The translations under genes and the position numbers were made by a program. The notes beneath the pieces are model-generated. The model was given only the letters and a program-made list of their open reading frames with translations, did not search any database and was not told the origin of the DNA. A stretch of 64,000 nt of DNA from Sarcophilus harrisii (lineage: Eukaryota; Chordata; Mammalia; Dasyuromorphia; Dasyuridae), in assembly GCF_902635505.1 (NCBI RefSeq), contig NC_045427.1, forward strand, positions 213,976,422 through 214,040,421. Reading direction: 5' to 3'. Below, in pieces: positions 21,201 through 32,665 of the stretch (position 1 is the first letter of the stretch; every line of letters starts with the position of its first letter).

Positions 21201-24200
21201 CCTAGGGGTGGGCTTTAGAGGCGGGCCTTTGGATAGGCAGGAACCCTGGAGAAGGTTGGAGTTCTGGGCTGAACAAGGGCCCTGGTGGAGTGCCCTAGGA
21301 CCAGACTCTGGGTTGGGCAGAGGATCTAAGGGTGAGCACTAGGGGAAGGCAGGAGACCTCAGCGGCCGCTGGTGAAGACAGGAGATCTGGAGCAGGCAGC
21401 AGCATGGGAAATGAGCAGTGGGAGGAAGCTCTTGGGTAGGTGATAGATTGGAACGGGAGGCAATGGGAGAATGATTTGGAGCAGGTTTCTGAGAAAACAG
21501 GGTTTGGGAGTGTATATTGGGGTGTCCCCTGTGGCAAACTAGGTAGAGCAGAACAACAACTGGCACCAGTCTCTGAAACAGGCATTGCTCCTTGGCTTGG
21601 TGACCACTGGAAGCAGACCCTGAAATGGACAGGATTCTGGGAGGGGACGCTGGGAATGGCGTCTGGGGAAAGCAACCATCTGATGATCACTCGTGTCTGT
21701 CTTTGGAGTGGGCAGAGATGCTGGGGAGGTGAAGGTAGGGAGGTGATCCCTGACACGGGCAGGGACGCCAACGCCTGTCATGGAGATGAGCCAAGGCTCT
21801 GACATGGGTTGAGGTCTGGGGGTGGTTATGAGAGGTGAGCCCTCAGCAGGCAGGGTCTCTGGGATGGGCACCAAGGAGAGTTAAGGGTTGTGGGATGAGA
21901 ACTGGGAGAAGCTTTGGGGGTGGGCATAGGATAGGGCATTAGGGTTGATGGGGACTGGCACTAGACAATGTGAGCCCTGAGCAGGAGCACTTGGAGCCAG
22001 CTGTGAACAAGCCAGCCCACTTGAAGTGGGCTACCCTGGGGGGGATTTGGGGTATGAGCAGTGGATCCAGGTTTGGGAGCAAATAGGACTTCTAGAGCCG
22101 GAAAGGGCCTGGACTTAGGGGTGAGCACTGAGGGAGAACCCCATAGCATGTAGACCTTTGGAGGGGGTGCTCTGGAGGAACTGAGGGCAGGCTCTAGGTC
22201 AGGCAAGGACTCTGGGAGTTGCCGCTGGGAAGGATAAGGGCCCACTGGGATCAGGCTATGGGTTGGCTAAAGGCTCTTGGGGGTAAGCACATGGAGAGGG
22301 ATCTGGGATGGGCAGGAGCTCTGAAGATGAGCACTAAGAGAGGTTGGAGGTTGTGGGGAAGGTAAGACTTCTGGGATAGGATCACTGGTGGGCTCTGGGG
22401 CAGGTGAGGAAACTAAGGGAGTCAGGAGATAGGGGAGGGATGTGACCATTGGGGCTTTGGAGTGGACAGGGGTTCCTGGGGTGAGTATTAGAGTTCTGGA
22501 GGATTCAGGATCAGATTCTGACCAGGGGTTCTGGAGTATACTGGACCTCTGCGGCAGACAGGGGCACTATGAATAAAGCAGGCAAAGACCCTGGGTCCTG
22601 GCTCTAGTTCAGGCAAGCATTGGATATGGAGATTGGGACCAGAGAGGGCAAGAACTCTAGCGTGGGTCGAATGCTGGGGGCGGTCACTGGAACTAGGTTC
22701 TAAGGCAAGGGGTGGGCTCTTTAACTGGACATTGGGGACAGAGCTGGGGCAAGCAGGTTTTCTTGGAGCCTGTCTCGGGTGGAAAGCAGTTAGGAGTGGT
22801 TAGGCACTAGGGTAGGCAGGGGAAGGAACACTGAGGTGGAACTCTGGGAGTCACCTCTGGGGCAGGCAGAGACCCTGGGGGTGGTCCCTGGGACAATGCT
22901 GTGGGGCGGGCAGGGGCTGTGACATGGATACTGGCTGCCAACCTTAGGCCGAGTGTGGGGGCAGGCTCCAGGAGAGGCAGAGCTCTGAGGCTGGTAGAAG
23001 CTCTAGCAGCCTCTTCGGGTAGTCAGTGGCTCAGAGGATGGTGGTCCTTGCAGCAGCCAAGGGCACTGGGGACGACAAGGTTTCTGGAGGTAGGCGCTGG
23101 GAGCAGGCTCCTGGACCGATTCTGCAGTGGGGGACTTCTGGGGGTGAGCTATGAAACCAGGCTCAGGAGCGAGCAAGATTGGCACTGGGGTGAGCTCTGG
23201 AACTTGCAGAGATTCTGAGGGCTGGCGCTAGAAGGGCAGCGGCTTTGGAGAAGACAAGGACGCTGGGAATTACCACTAGGACTGGGCAATGGATGTGGTG
23301 CTAAGTCATGGAGCAGGAAGGGCTGCTGGAGACGGGCCCTGGGGTCAGAGCCTAGAGCAGGCTGGGGCTAGGGGATCAGCCCCAGATGGGGCCCTGGGAG
23401 TGGGGGGGAGGCAGGCGAGCACTGGGAGAACCAGCAACAATAGGGACGGTTCTAGCGCAGCTGGGCTCTCTAGGGATTGGCATTGGAAGGACTAGGATCT
23501 GGGGGGATTAGGACTAAGTCCTTGGGCAGACAGGGGCACTGCAGTAGGGCTCTGCCACACTGGGGGAGTTTCTGGGATAGGCACTGAGGGCAGAGCATCT
23601 GAATTCAGCATTAGAGCATGGGATGGGCACTGGAAACAGGCTCTGGGTTGGGGAGAGGCTCTGAGGATGGTCCCCGAGGTAGGCAGGGCTTCTAGAACAG
23701 AAGGGGGCCCTGGGGAGAGCAAGGGCATCAGAGAAGAGTACTGGGGGCTGGAACCTGGGGCAGAGTGGGTAACGTGAGCAGCCTCTGGGGTGGAGAAGGC
23801 TCTGCGGGAGGGCGCTGGAGGAAAATCCTTGGCTAGGGAAGGCCCCTGGGAAAGAAGTCTCTGAAAATGGTTTCTAGGGCCGGCAAGTGTTCTGGGGGTG
23901 GTTCCTGGACTGGGCGTAGACTCAAGGCATGAGGATCCTGGGCTTGGGCTCTGGGGAGACAAGACCGCTGGGGCTGAAACGCTAGGGGTGGGCACTGGGA
24001 AGGCAGACGCTGTGGGGCGTACATGGGCACTGGGGCACTCAGCAGGATCAGGCTTTCAGATGGGCTGTGGAGACTGGCCTTGGGGGTGGGCTCTAAGAGG
24101 CTGGGCTGTCTGGGGCAGGAGAGTCACCAGAGGCAGGCCCAGCAGGCAGAGGCTCTAGGGGGCATTTGGGGGTACCGGGGATAGAAAAAGCAGAGGAATC

Positions 24201-24950
24201 TGTACTGCTAAGGTGGGGACCGGGGTGAGCGACAAGGCAGTCGGAAGTGGGGCGTCGAGCTACCGGGCACTCTAGGTTGGCACTGGGAAGGGCATGAAAT
24301 CAGAGGCGAGCATTGGGAGCGGGGGCTGGGTCAGGCTCTGGGATGAGACAGGTCCGCAGCAGGCAGGGATGTTTGGGGTGGGTCTTCACACAGGCAAGGG
24401 CACTAAGGCCCAGCTCTGGGGCAGGGGAACGCAAAGGGTGAGCGCCCAGAGGCGGCCTTAGGCAGGCAGGGCCACTAGGACTTTGGGGAAGGTAGGGGCC
24501 CTGGCAGCGGGCATTCGGGCAAGGCCTCTACTCTGAACAGGCCCAGGCTTCGCGGGGGCAGGCCCGGGTACCGGCAGGATCAGTGGATCCAGCTCTGGAA
24601 GGCCGGGGGTCTGGGGCAGACACAGGCACTGAAGGGGGGCGGGGGGGCCGAGCTCCGGCAACCGGAGATGGAGCCTGGAGCCGGCAAGAGGCCTTATTAA
24701 GACACCGGAGGAGGCAAAGTTTCTTAGGCGAGGCCCTGGGATGGCTTCTGGGACAGGCAGAAACTTTGCCGGCGGTCACTGAGACAGGCTCATCTCCGTG
24801 ATGAGCAGCGATAGAGCCCAGGACTCTGGGAGAAAGATCGGGGGTGGGCACTGAGTGGGGGGCCCTAAGGTTACCGGGCGGGCTGGGGCCCTGGGTGGGG
24901 GAGGGCTCTGGGGGGGAGTACTGGGCGGAAGGCTACCTGGGGGCAGGCAG
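18200..24950. repeat. Large degenerate G-rich minisatellite-like array
   Basis: About 6.7 kb built from imperfect units of roughly 42-45 bp whose core is close to 'gctctggggcaggcag', 'gggctctgggggtgggcact' and 'gggaccag'. Clear consecutive units can be read at 21,096-21,220, and a local 39-bp duplication ('gggagacctctggggttagg') repeats at 20,505 and 20,544. The plus strand is strongly G-rich relative to C, with many GGG runs. CpG is scarce at the left and increases towards 24.9 kb. I see no L1 or SINE inside. Stop codons are rare in several frames on both strands, which explains the many Pro-rich open frames; none has splice context, family similarity or conserved start. Confidence 0.85.
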
Positions 24951-25560
24951 TACATAGGCCAGCGCTGTGGGGGGGGGGAGGGGCGGGCCTTCCGTGGGAC
25001 TAAGGGGGCGGGGTCTGGGGCGTGGCCCTAAGGTGAGAAGGGGCTGGGGGGGGCGGCGTCGAGGGCCGGACTCCGAGGCCCGAGGGCGGGGGGAGCCGGG
25101 CCCGGCGGGAGGCCGCGCTCGGCCGCAGCTACGTCCCGGAGCAAAGCCCACAAGCGGGACGCCTCCGCCGCGCCCTCCCTCGGCTCCCCAGACCAAGCCA
25201 GGCCAGGCCCGCAAGGCCGCGGGACCTCTAGGCCGCCGGGCCCGGGCGGGGACCCAGGGACCTTCCACACACCCGCGTACAAGCCCTTCTAACCCTCCGC
25301 CAGCAACTCCGCGTCTGCGTCTGCGTCTGCGTCTGCGCAGCCAACCCCAGCTCCGCCAACCCCCGCCCCGTCCCGGCACCGTTGGCTTGACCGCTGCGCA
25401 GGAGGCTCCCGCACGCCGCGGACTTTTTGTCGCCTCTACGGACCTCGGCGCGGAGGGATCCCATCTGGCGCGGAGGGATCCGGAGGGCTCTTTGCGCTTC
25501 TAGAAGCGGGGCGGGGCGAGGGGAGTTACTGTAGAATGGCGGGCCCTTGGTGGCAGTTTC
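24880..25560. promoter_or_regulatory. CpG island at the right edge of the array
   Basis: Very GC-rich with dense CpG, GC boxes (gggcggg near 24,984; ggggcggggcg at about 25,508), a 'gcgtct' hexamer repeat (25,311-25,337) and a duplicated 'ggcgcggagggatcc' (25,447 and 25,467). It looks like a housekeeping-type promoter, but no first exon of a known gene is recognised. Candidates are a distal first exon of SLC30A3 (rightwards), of DNAJC5G (leftwards), or a non-coding transcript. Confidence 0.6.
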
Positions 25561-25859
25561 TGGGCTCCGGTGCGGTTTTTGTGCGTTTTGTCCCCAGTGA
25601 CTGCCCCTTAAGTACTTAATGATTACTGTTTAGCGAGATTATAATCATAGATAATAAAAATAAACCGTTGTCAGTCAATAGGTTTTACATTAAGCACCTA
25701 AAAACCTTTTAAAGAAATGCCCATTTCATTAAGCACAGAATGCTTTGGCGCCACATAATGTACGTATCAATGAGCATATATTATAGAGGGGGTGTGTGAG
25801 AAACAGCGATGTGACAGAGTTCTCTCTCTTCGGTGCCCTCCCAAGTACCAGCAGCAACT

Positions 25860-26060
25860 CTCTCTCAGAGTCACTGTGAGAATGGGCCGGGCTAGCGTCG
25901 CTGAAACACGCGGCGAGCCTCGCGCCCGCGTAAATGGCAGCCATTTTGAAGAGGTTCCGCCTTGTTTCCTTGGCGTCGGTGCGTCTTGCATCCTTGTGTC
26001 CGTCTCCGATGCCCGTTTTTCAGTCACTCTGTAACACCGCCTGCTCCTACAAGGAGCAAA
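25860..26060. promoter_or_regulatory. Second CpG-rich, promoter-like segment
   Basis: Short CpG cluster (acacgcggcgagcctcgcgc) beside 'aaatggcagccattttg', a palindrome-like pair of YY1-type CCAT cores. It is separated from the first island by 300 bases of AT-rich sequence. Function is inferred only from composition. Confidence 0.4.
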
Positions 26061-26519
26061 GATGAGACGCTGGGAAAAGAGGGATGGGTCTGGGTTTGAG
26101 TCCCGACGCTGATGTGACCGTGCAAGTTAGTGAGGGGAAAAATCACTTCCTGTGGAATAAAGGAGTTGGCTAGATGGCTCCTCAGATCGCTTCCAGCTTT
26201 AAAAATGATACTCCAGAACCTTAACCGGGAGTTATTTCTCCTAAGGTAAAACAGATAGCTGTTGCTGCGGTGTGTTTGGGAGGAGGAGGAGAGCTGGAAG
26301 TCCCGCGGCCATAGCAGCGGGTGAGAAAGTCTGTGCCTTACAAAGTCCGGGTCACACCCTGAGGAAGAGGAAGAGAGACTCCTCAGAAGAGATGTGCTTT
26401 GCGCAGAGGACTCTGGGACGGCGAGGGGAGTCGGGACTCGAGATAAGGGAGTAGAGAGTACAGCGCTTGCTTAAAAGCTCCAGGAGGGTACAAAATAATG
26501 AAATCAGGGCTTCCGGTTA

Positions 26520-26840
26520 TCAAGGAGTGGTTCAGACCCCATTTAATAAAAAAAAGCTGGAGAGAGATCTAGAAGCAAAGCAAAGTTTATTATACTGTTC
26601 TCCCACCCATCAAGCAGACAATCGAAGGGAGGAAGCGCCTGTAGGGGGCAGGGTCAACACTTTTTATCCCTAACGCAAACACCCCCTCCCACCACTGACC
26701 CTCATCCTTATTGGCTGAGGATCTTACATTCTAAACGCGGGAACTACCCAAGAAACTGAACTTGACCAATAAGTACATAGTTGCCCATATTTGACCTAAA
26801 CAGAGACACTGATGTCATAGGAGGATAACAAGGGGAATTA
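26520..26840 (-). mobile_element. Probable solo LTR of an endogenous retrovirus (fossil)
   Basis: Read on the minus strand it has LTR-like order: a CCAAT box at about 26,714-26,710, a 'gggataaaaag' TATA-like site at about 26,666, and 'ataataaactttgctttgct' with AATAAA at 26,591-26,586. The spacing resembles U3-R-U5 of gammaretrovirus-type elements. No internal coding region is next to it, so it would be a solo LTR. Exact ends and target duplication were not resolved. A fossil. Confidence 0.5.
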
Positions 26841-26849
26841 AGGATGCCC

Positions 26850-28250
26850 TTGACTTGATGCTTAAAGTCCTTCAGGCCTACTCAAACTTTGAAATAGATG
26901 AAGCCTTACTCGATTTTCACAACTGTCTTGAAAGATCTCCCCTCATCTGTTCATCAGGTTTTTATGGGAAAGAAATGTCTTCCCTTTCCCAAAGAAATAC
27001 CCACATCCTTGTCCTGGGAAAGCCCTGACTTCGAGCTCTCACGCCATTGTCCGTTACGGCCCAACTTTTCTGAGAGCAGAGATCTTGCCTTACGTGCCTC
27101 TGTACCCAGGAAAGTGCCTTGTACCTAGTAGATATTTAATGAATAATTGCTGAATGATTGAATGGCTGAGACATTAAACAACAAGCAACACAAAAACCTA
27201 ACAATTTAAGGCAGCAAGCAATGGCGAACAATAAGATTGCCTTTAGTTCATGGGAGTGAGGGTGGGAACATCACTAACCTGGGGTAGTAAGGGAAAACCT
27301 GATAGAGAAGTAGGAATCAGTCTAGCTATAGATGTAGATGATGTAGAAAAGTAAGGTTGAAAAGGTAGCCGCACACAACATGACTAATGGGGAAATGTGT
27401 TTAACATGATGTACACATACAATCTGTATCAGATTGCTTGCTGTCTTGTATAGCTTAAAATATACTATATATAAAAAGTAAGTACATTAGAGATAAAAGC
27501 ACTATTCTGTTAAGCCAGGACCCCTTTCCTTTTCAGGAAGAAGGGATACTTATCTCCCCTAAATCTTATGAGCAATGAAGAAAGAGATCAGCATGCTAAC
27601 AGTGATGATCAAGACAGCAACAAATAAGTGGAATGCTGCCCTCATCTTTCCTTTTTAGCAGGGAATGTTAGAGAAGGCACGTGGCCATGATCAAGTTTTT
27701 GAATATTCACCAAGTAAATATTGTGATTTATTAGTATCTACCAGTATGGGCAGTTGGAAGACATTGAAGGTTTTTCTGTAGGTAGTACTATATAGGAAGA
27801 TTCACCTAACTTCAGCATGCAGAATGGATGAGAGGTGATGGTACTATCTCATGGCACAAAAGTAGAAGACTCTTGATAGTATATCCAGTATTTGGGAGTG
27901 TTTATGGAGTATTTTTGCTGAACTTTTTTCCCCCTTTTCTATAAGGTTTATTATGTAAAAACATAAAAGGATAAATAAAACTTAAAAGAAAATGGATAGA
28001 AAGAGAGCTGAGTAGGGTAAGGAGACTAATTACAAGGCAAATCTTTGATTTTTCAATTAGTAGTGCATGTAAAACTTTTTAATAAGGACATCAAGTAATT
28101 TAAATGTAATTATTGAGTTCTAAGAGCATTTCCACATGTAAGATATTATTTTCTTTTCTGCTTTCATTTCATGGAGATGGGGGAATAGATCACCCTATAT
28201 GATTTCACACTGCCAATATGTACTATTGGTGGGATTTGATTCCCAGTTTT
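26850..28250. other. Intergenic DNA, no gene seen
   Basis: Contains an L2-like 3' ending at about 27,080-27,170 ('aagtgccttgtacctagtag', 'tgaataattgctgaatgatt') and a short L1 3' scrap near 27,400-27,450. The remainder is unassigned AT-rich sequence. Confidence 0.5.
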
Positions 28251-28259
28251 TCTACATCC

Positions 28260-28395
28260 AGGTGAATAGAAAGTTGGGCCTGAAGTCAGAAGACTCATCT
28301 TTATTCAAATCCAGCCTTAGACACTTCCTAGCTGTGTAACCCTCAGTAAGTCACTTACTTTTATTTGCCTCAGTTTCTTCATGACAAGGGAATGT
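28260..28395 (+). mobile_element. CORE-SINE, plus strand
   Basis: 'gggcctgaagtcagaagact', 'ttcaaatccagccttagaca', 'cttcctagctgtgtaaccct', 'tttgcctcagtttcttcatg'. Confidence 0.75.
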
Positions 28396-28634
28396 CTAAA
28401 ACATGATTCGAAATAACTGAACACTCTTTTGCTTCAAAAAGCATCTCTGTGCCACATTCCCTCACAATGTGATTTTTTCATATTATGCCCAAATTATGCC
28501 CAAAAAAGATAAAAAGCCCAAAGAGGAGTTAGGAAGACTTGGGTTCAGGTCTTCTTCTGAAACATATCAACCATTAGCAAGTCAACTTAATTGCTAGGCA
28601 AATCTTTAAGGCTGTAAATATCAGGAGATACTCA

Positions 28635-29150
28635 TCTATTTTTTTTTTTAATTTTTAGTTTCCCTACTTATGTGTAAAAACAACATATTTTTTGATTATA
28701 CATGCACATTTTTTTACATATTTTCTTATGAATCATGTTGGGAGAGAAAAATAAGAACAAAAGGGAAAACCACGAGAAAGAAAAAAAAACAGAAGAAAAA
28801 GGGGAAAAAAGTGAACATAGCATGTGTTGATTTCCATTGTCTCCATAGTTCTCTCTCTAAATGCGGATGGCATTTTCCATCCAAAATTTATTGGGATTGC
28901 TTTGGATCACTGAATCGCTGAGAAGAACCAAGTCTGACATAGTTGGTCATAACACAATCTTGCTGTTGCTGTGTACAATATTTTCCTGGCTCTCAGCATC
29001 GGTTCATGTAAATCTTTCCAGGCCTTTCTAAAATCAGCCTGTTCATCATTTTTATAGAACAATAATCCATTACTTTCATACACTACAATTTATTCAGTCA
29101 TTCCCAATTGAGCTCATCTAGTTTGGTAAATAGTGTTTCCTCCTTGAGTG
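28635..29150 (-). mobile_element. L1 3' end, minus strand
   Basis: Poly-T start, then 'gaatcatgttgggagagaaa', 'gcattttccatccaaaattt', 'gagaagaaccaagtctgaca', 'cctttctaaaatcagcctgt'. It is the same lineage as the host L1 at 58,850-60,290. Confidence 0.8.
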
Positions 29151-29419
29151 TTCCCTATGCCAATGAAATCACTAGTCCAGAATTTTTTTTAAAGTCTCAG
29201 TAAAGGAGAAGTGTAAGAGAAGTAAGAAAAAGGCAAAGGGGGAGAGAAAGACTGAGGGAAGTTGTGGTAAGATGACTTTCCTTCCATTCAATGGATTTGA
29301 GTGGCAACCCCATGGGAGAGAGGGCAAAGGAGGGTGGGGCACTGTAGCTCTAGGAAAGGAGGTGTAACATTATAATCATAACTCTTTTTGATAAAAAGCT
29401 TTGAAAAGTACATTACAAT

Positions 29420-29785
29420 AGCCTTGTTGATGGTAAGTCCAATAAACTTGTGATGGAAAGAGCCATCTGCACTCAGAGAGAGAATTATGGAGACTGAATG
29501 TGGATCAAAGTATAGTATTTTTACCCTTTTGTTGTTATTGTTTGTTTGCTTAGGTTTTTTTTTTTTTTCATGTTTTTTTTCCCCCTTTCATCTGATTTTT
29601 CTTGTATGGCATGATGAATATGGAAATATGTTTAGAAGAATTGTACATTTAACCTATATCAGATTGCTTGCTACCTAAGGGAGGGGAAGGGAGAGGGAGA
29701 AAAATCTGGAACACAAGGTTTGGCAAAAGTTAATGCTGAAAACTATCTTTGCATGTATTTATAAAAATAAAATACTTGTTATGGT
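29420..29785 (+). mobile_element. L1 3' end, plus strand
   Basis: 'gagccatctgcactcagaga', 'gtacatttaacctatatcag', 'attgcttgctacctaaggga', 'acaaggtttggcaaaagtta', ending in an A-rich tail. Confidence 0.8.
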
Positions 29786-29789
29786 AAAT

Positions 29790-30290
29790 AGTCCAAATAG
29801 TATTATCCCCATTTTCCATCTGCCAGAATTGGCAGAGTTGGAATAACTCTTTTACACAAGTTGAAAATTTCATACACAGCCTGTGATCAGTTCTCAAGAT
29901 AACTTTCTTGGGAATGTCTGGCCATTCTTGTCTGAGACAGAAGTGGGACAACCAGAAAAAAATAGGGGAGATAAAGGAGGATGTTCAAAGCAGATGGGAT
30001 GTATCAATAAGTTGGCACTAAAGAAAATGCTCTGAGACTTAAAGAGTGGAACATCCTGATAGTTAATATTTCAATACATCATGCATCTTATTATTTCACA
30101 AAACATGGGGTACACTCTGCTCTCTGCCATTATAGATCATAATCTCTCTACTCCTCTAATAGATATTTTCCACGAATTGCTGTGCCTGAAAAAAAATTAC
30201 TCCCTACTTGGGCAATGCTCTGATGATGAGCCTTTCTGAATTTAACTTAATCCTGGAGTGACAGTTTTAAAGCATCACCATCACTGATCA
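29790..30290. other. Intergenic DNA, nothing recognised
   Basis: About 500 bases with only short, unconvincing open frames; no repeat was identified. Confidence 0.45.
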
Positions 30291-30500
30291 TTTTTGTTGC
30301 TGTTGTTCTATCATGTCCAATTCTCCATGATTTCATTTGGATCCTGAAGTGGTTTGCCATTCCCTTCTCTAGCTTATGTGACAATGAGGAAACTGAGGCA
30401 AATAGGGTTAAGTGATTTGTCCAAGGTCACACTGCTAGTAAATATCTAAAATCAGATTTGAATTCAGAAGTTTTCCTGATTCCAACCCTATCCACTGCTC
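30290..30500 (-). mobile_element. CORE-SINE, minus strand
   Basis: Reverse-strand order: 'tatcatgtccaattctccat', 'gaagtggtttgccattccct', 'aaactgaggcaaatagggtt', 'gtccaaggtcacactgctag', 'tccaaccctatccactgctc'. Confidence 0.75.
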
Positions 30501-30544
30501 TATTTGAAAAAGTGCTTTACAAATATTTCACTTATGTTTTCTTT

Positions 30545-30730
30545 TTTTTTTTTTTTTTAATTTAATAGCCTTTTATTTACAGGATATATACATGGGTAAC
30601 TTTACAGCATTAAGAATTGCCAAACCTCTTGTTCCAATTTTTTACCTCTTACCCCCCCCACCCCCTCCCCTAAATGGCAGGATGACCAGTAGATGTTAAA
30701 TATATTAAAATATAACTTAGATACACAATA
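30545..30730 (-). mobile_element. Short young L1 3' insertion, minus strand, with 17-bp target-site duplication
   Basis: Poly-T, then 'tagccttttatttacaggat', 'attgccaaacctcttgttcc', 'agatgttaaatatattaaaa'. The 17-base sequence tcacttatgttttcttt flanks it at 30,528-30,544 and 30,731-30,747. It is severely 5'-truncated (about 186 bases) and close to the sequence of the L1 copies at 59.5 and 60.5 kb, so it is one of the younger insertions. Confidence 0.9.
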
Positions 30731-30919
30731 TCACTTATGTTTTCTTTCACAACATTACTTTTATGGAAATGTTTTGCATAACTTCACACGTGTTTTTGTA
30801 ATGGGAGCTGGAAGTGGGGATAAAGGACAGAATCTAGAACTCATAGTTTTGAAAACAAATATTAAAAAATTGTTTTAAATGTAATTGCAGAAAAAATAAA
30901 TATTAAAAGCAAACAAAAA

Positions 30920-31100
30920 TTATCTCATTTGATCTTCACAACAACTTTAGGAGGTAGATGCTAACATTATCTCCATTTCACAAACAAGGAAACCGAGATA
31001 GGTAACTTGCCCTGGATCACATAGCTAGTAAATATCTGAGGCCACATTCAAATTCAGGTCTTCCCAACTTCAGGCCCAACACTCTATCCACAGTCTGCTG
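30920..31100 (-). mobile_element. MIR-like SINE, minus strand
   Basis: 'gatcttcacaacaactttag', 'tctccatttcacaaacaagg', 'aacttgccctggatcacata', 'aaattcaggtcttcccaact', 'ctctatccacagtctgctgt'. Confidence 0.7.
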
Positions 31101-31119
31101 TGTTTCCAAAGCTCTTTCC

Positions 31120-32165
31120 ATATATTATCTCCTTTGACCATCTGTCACCTAGTTCTACAATCCTGGTATCTTCCTTTACATCCTTGGCAACATCCACTTA
31201 CTCAACTCACATATATAACCCTTTGCCACATCTTGTCTTTTCTTTTCAATCTCTCACATCTGACCTTTCTCTCCATTCATAAAACCACCCCTTGAGTTCA
31301 GTTCCTTATCACCTCTTTAACTGGATTATTGCAACAGACTCCTAATTGCTCTCCTTTCCTCAAATCCTACCCCTCCCCCCCAACTCCAAGCCATCCTCCA
31401 CTTGGCTGCTAAAGTGCCTAAAGCACTAGGGTCAAGAATAAACTCCTCTATTTAGCCTTTAAAGATGACCCTTTCATCACCTAGTCAGTCAATAAGCATT
31501 TATTAAACAGATAAGAGGTGTGCTAAATATTTGAGATACTACATTAACTTTATAAACTAACCACTTCCCATAGTTTTCCTATGTAGTCCTCCCCTCCAAT
31601 ATCCAATCATGCTAATTTATTCTTCCCCTCTATCCAACTCTCTCTCCTTGCTGCACTGTCTCCTCTTCCTTCGATACTGTCCCTCCTCCCCTCTACTTCT
31701 TGGTACCACCTTTTACAGGAATTTCCCCTGACCCCTCAGAAGCTAGTGCCTTCTCTCCTAATACTACTTGTATTCATTTTTATATATTATTTTTAGTCAT
31801 GTCCAACTCTTTGTGATCCCATTTGGGGTTTTCTTGGCAAAGATACTGGAACATTTTGCCATTTCCTTCTCCAACTCATTTTATACATAAGAAAATTGAG
31901 GCAAATAATGTCACACAGCTAGTACATGTCTGAAGTTAAATTTTAACTCCAGACGCACTCCTCTATCCATTGTGTCATCTTACTGCCCCATAATTGCTTA
32001 TATATGTTCATGTTTTCTCTCCCCATCCCCACCCTCAGGTCCCTCATTAGAATGTAAGCTCTTTGAGGGCAGGGACTAGTTTTTTGTTTGTTTTGCTCAT
32101 GTCCCCATTGCTTAGTATTGGTCTGGTGTGTATTAGGTACTTAATAAAACCTTAATGATTTATTA
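31120..32165 (+). mobile_element. L2-like LINE 3' region, plus strand, split by a SINE
   Basis: 'ggattattgcaacagactcc', 'ccatcctccacttggctgct', 'ttcccctgacccctcagaag', then after the SINE 'aatgtaagctctttgagggc' and 'tattaggtacttaataaaac'. This is the order of the L2 C-terminal coding region and its 3' end. Frames are lost. Confidence 0.65.
31780..31990 (-). mobile_element. CORE-SINE inside the L2 copy, minus strand
   Basis: 'agtcatgtccaactctttgt', 'gatcccatttggggttttct', 'ttgccatttccttctccaac', 'cacacagctagtacatgtct', 'ctctatccattgtgtcatct'. L2 sequence continues on both sides, so the SINE is the later arrival. Confidence 0.75.
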
Positions 32166-32221
32166 GTAATCACTTCAGGTAGAAAAAAATAGACATTTTT
32201 GGCATTTTGTAACTTTGCTAT

Positions 32222-32400
32222 TATTAGTCTCTTTCTCTCTCTGTCTGTCTCTGTCTGTCTGTCTCTCTCTCTCTGCTGAAAGGGTTAAGTGGCTTGCCCA
32301 GGGTCACACAGCTAGGAAGTGTGTCTGAGACTAGATTTGAACTCAGGTCCTCCTAACTTCAGGGATGGTGCTCTATCCATTGTGTCACCTAGCTGCCCCT
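32222..32400 (-). mobile_element. CORE-SINE, minus strand, with a (TCTG)n tract at its tail
   Basis: A TCTG/TC microsatellite at 32,230-32,272 adjoins 'ggcttgcccagggtcacaca', 'tttgaactcaggtcctccta', 'ctatccattgtgtcacctag'. The microsatellite occupies the position of the SINE poly-A tail and probably grew from it. Confidence 0.85.
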
Positions 32401-32578
32401 GACCTCTCTCCTTTTGAATTCTATATCGTATATAGTAGGAACTAACTTGGTTTATTTCTGCAATAGAAATGATTGCTATTTACATTCAATGTGAATCAAT
32501 CAGGACTTATTGGTGGCCAATCCATGAGAATCAAATGGTTTTGGTTTAAGGCATGATCCTTAAGAAAGAAACGTAGAC

Positions 32579-32579
<1 letters not shown>

Positions 32580-32662
<83 letters not shown>
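32580..32662. repeat. (GA)n microsatellite
   Basis: About 41 uninterrupted GA units, followed by purine-rich GGGA/GGAA sequence up to about 32,845. The Leu/Ser-rich open frames on the minus strand are products of this repeat. Confidence 0.97.

Positions 32663-32665
<3 letters not shown>

Noticed and set aside
18397-24851. Many long Pro/Ser-rich or Gly-rich open frames on both strands of the G-rich array (up to 167 codons)
   Set aside because: The repeat contains few stop codons in several frames at once on both strands, and no frame keeps a consistent protein period, start or splice context. Composition explains them.
24967-25503. 178-codon frame in the CpG island
   Set aside because: Opposite and overlapping frames are equally open, the product is low-complexity Arg/Pro/Gly, and no domain is visible.
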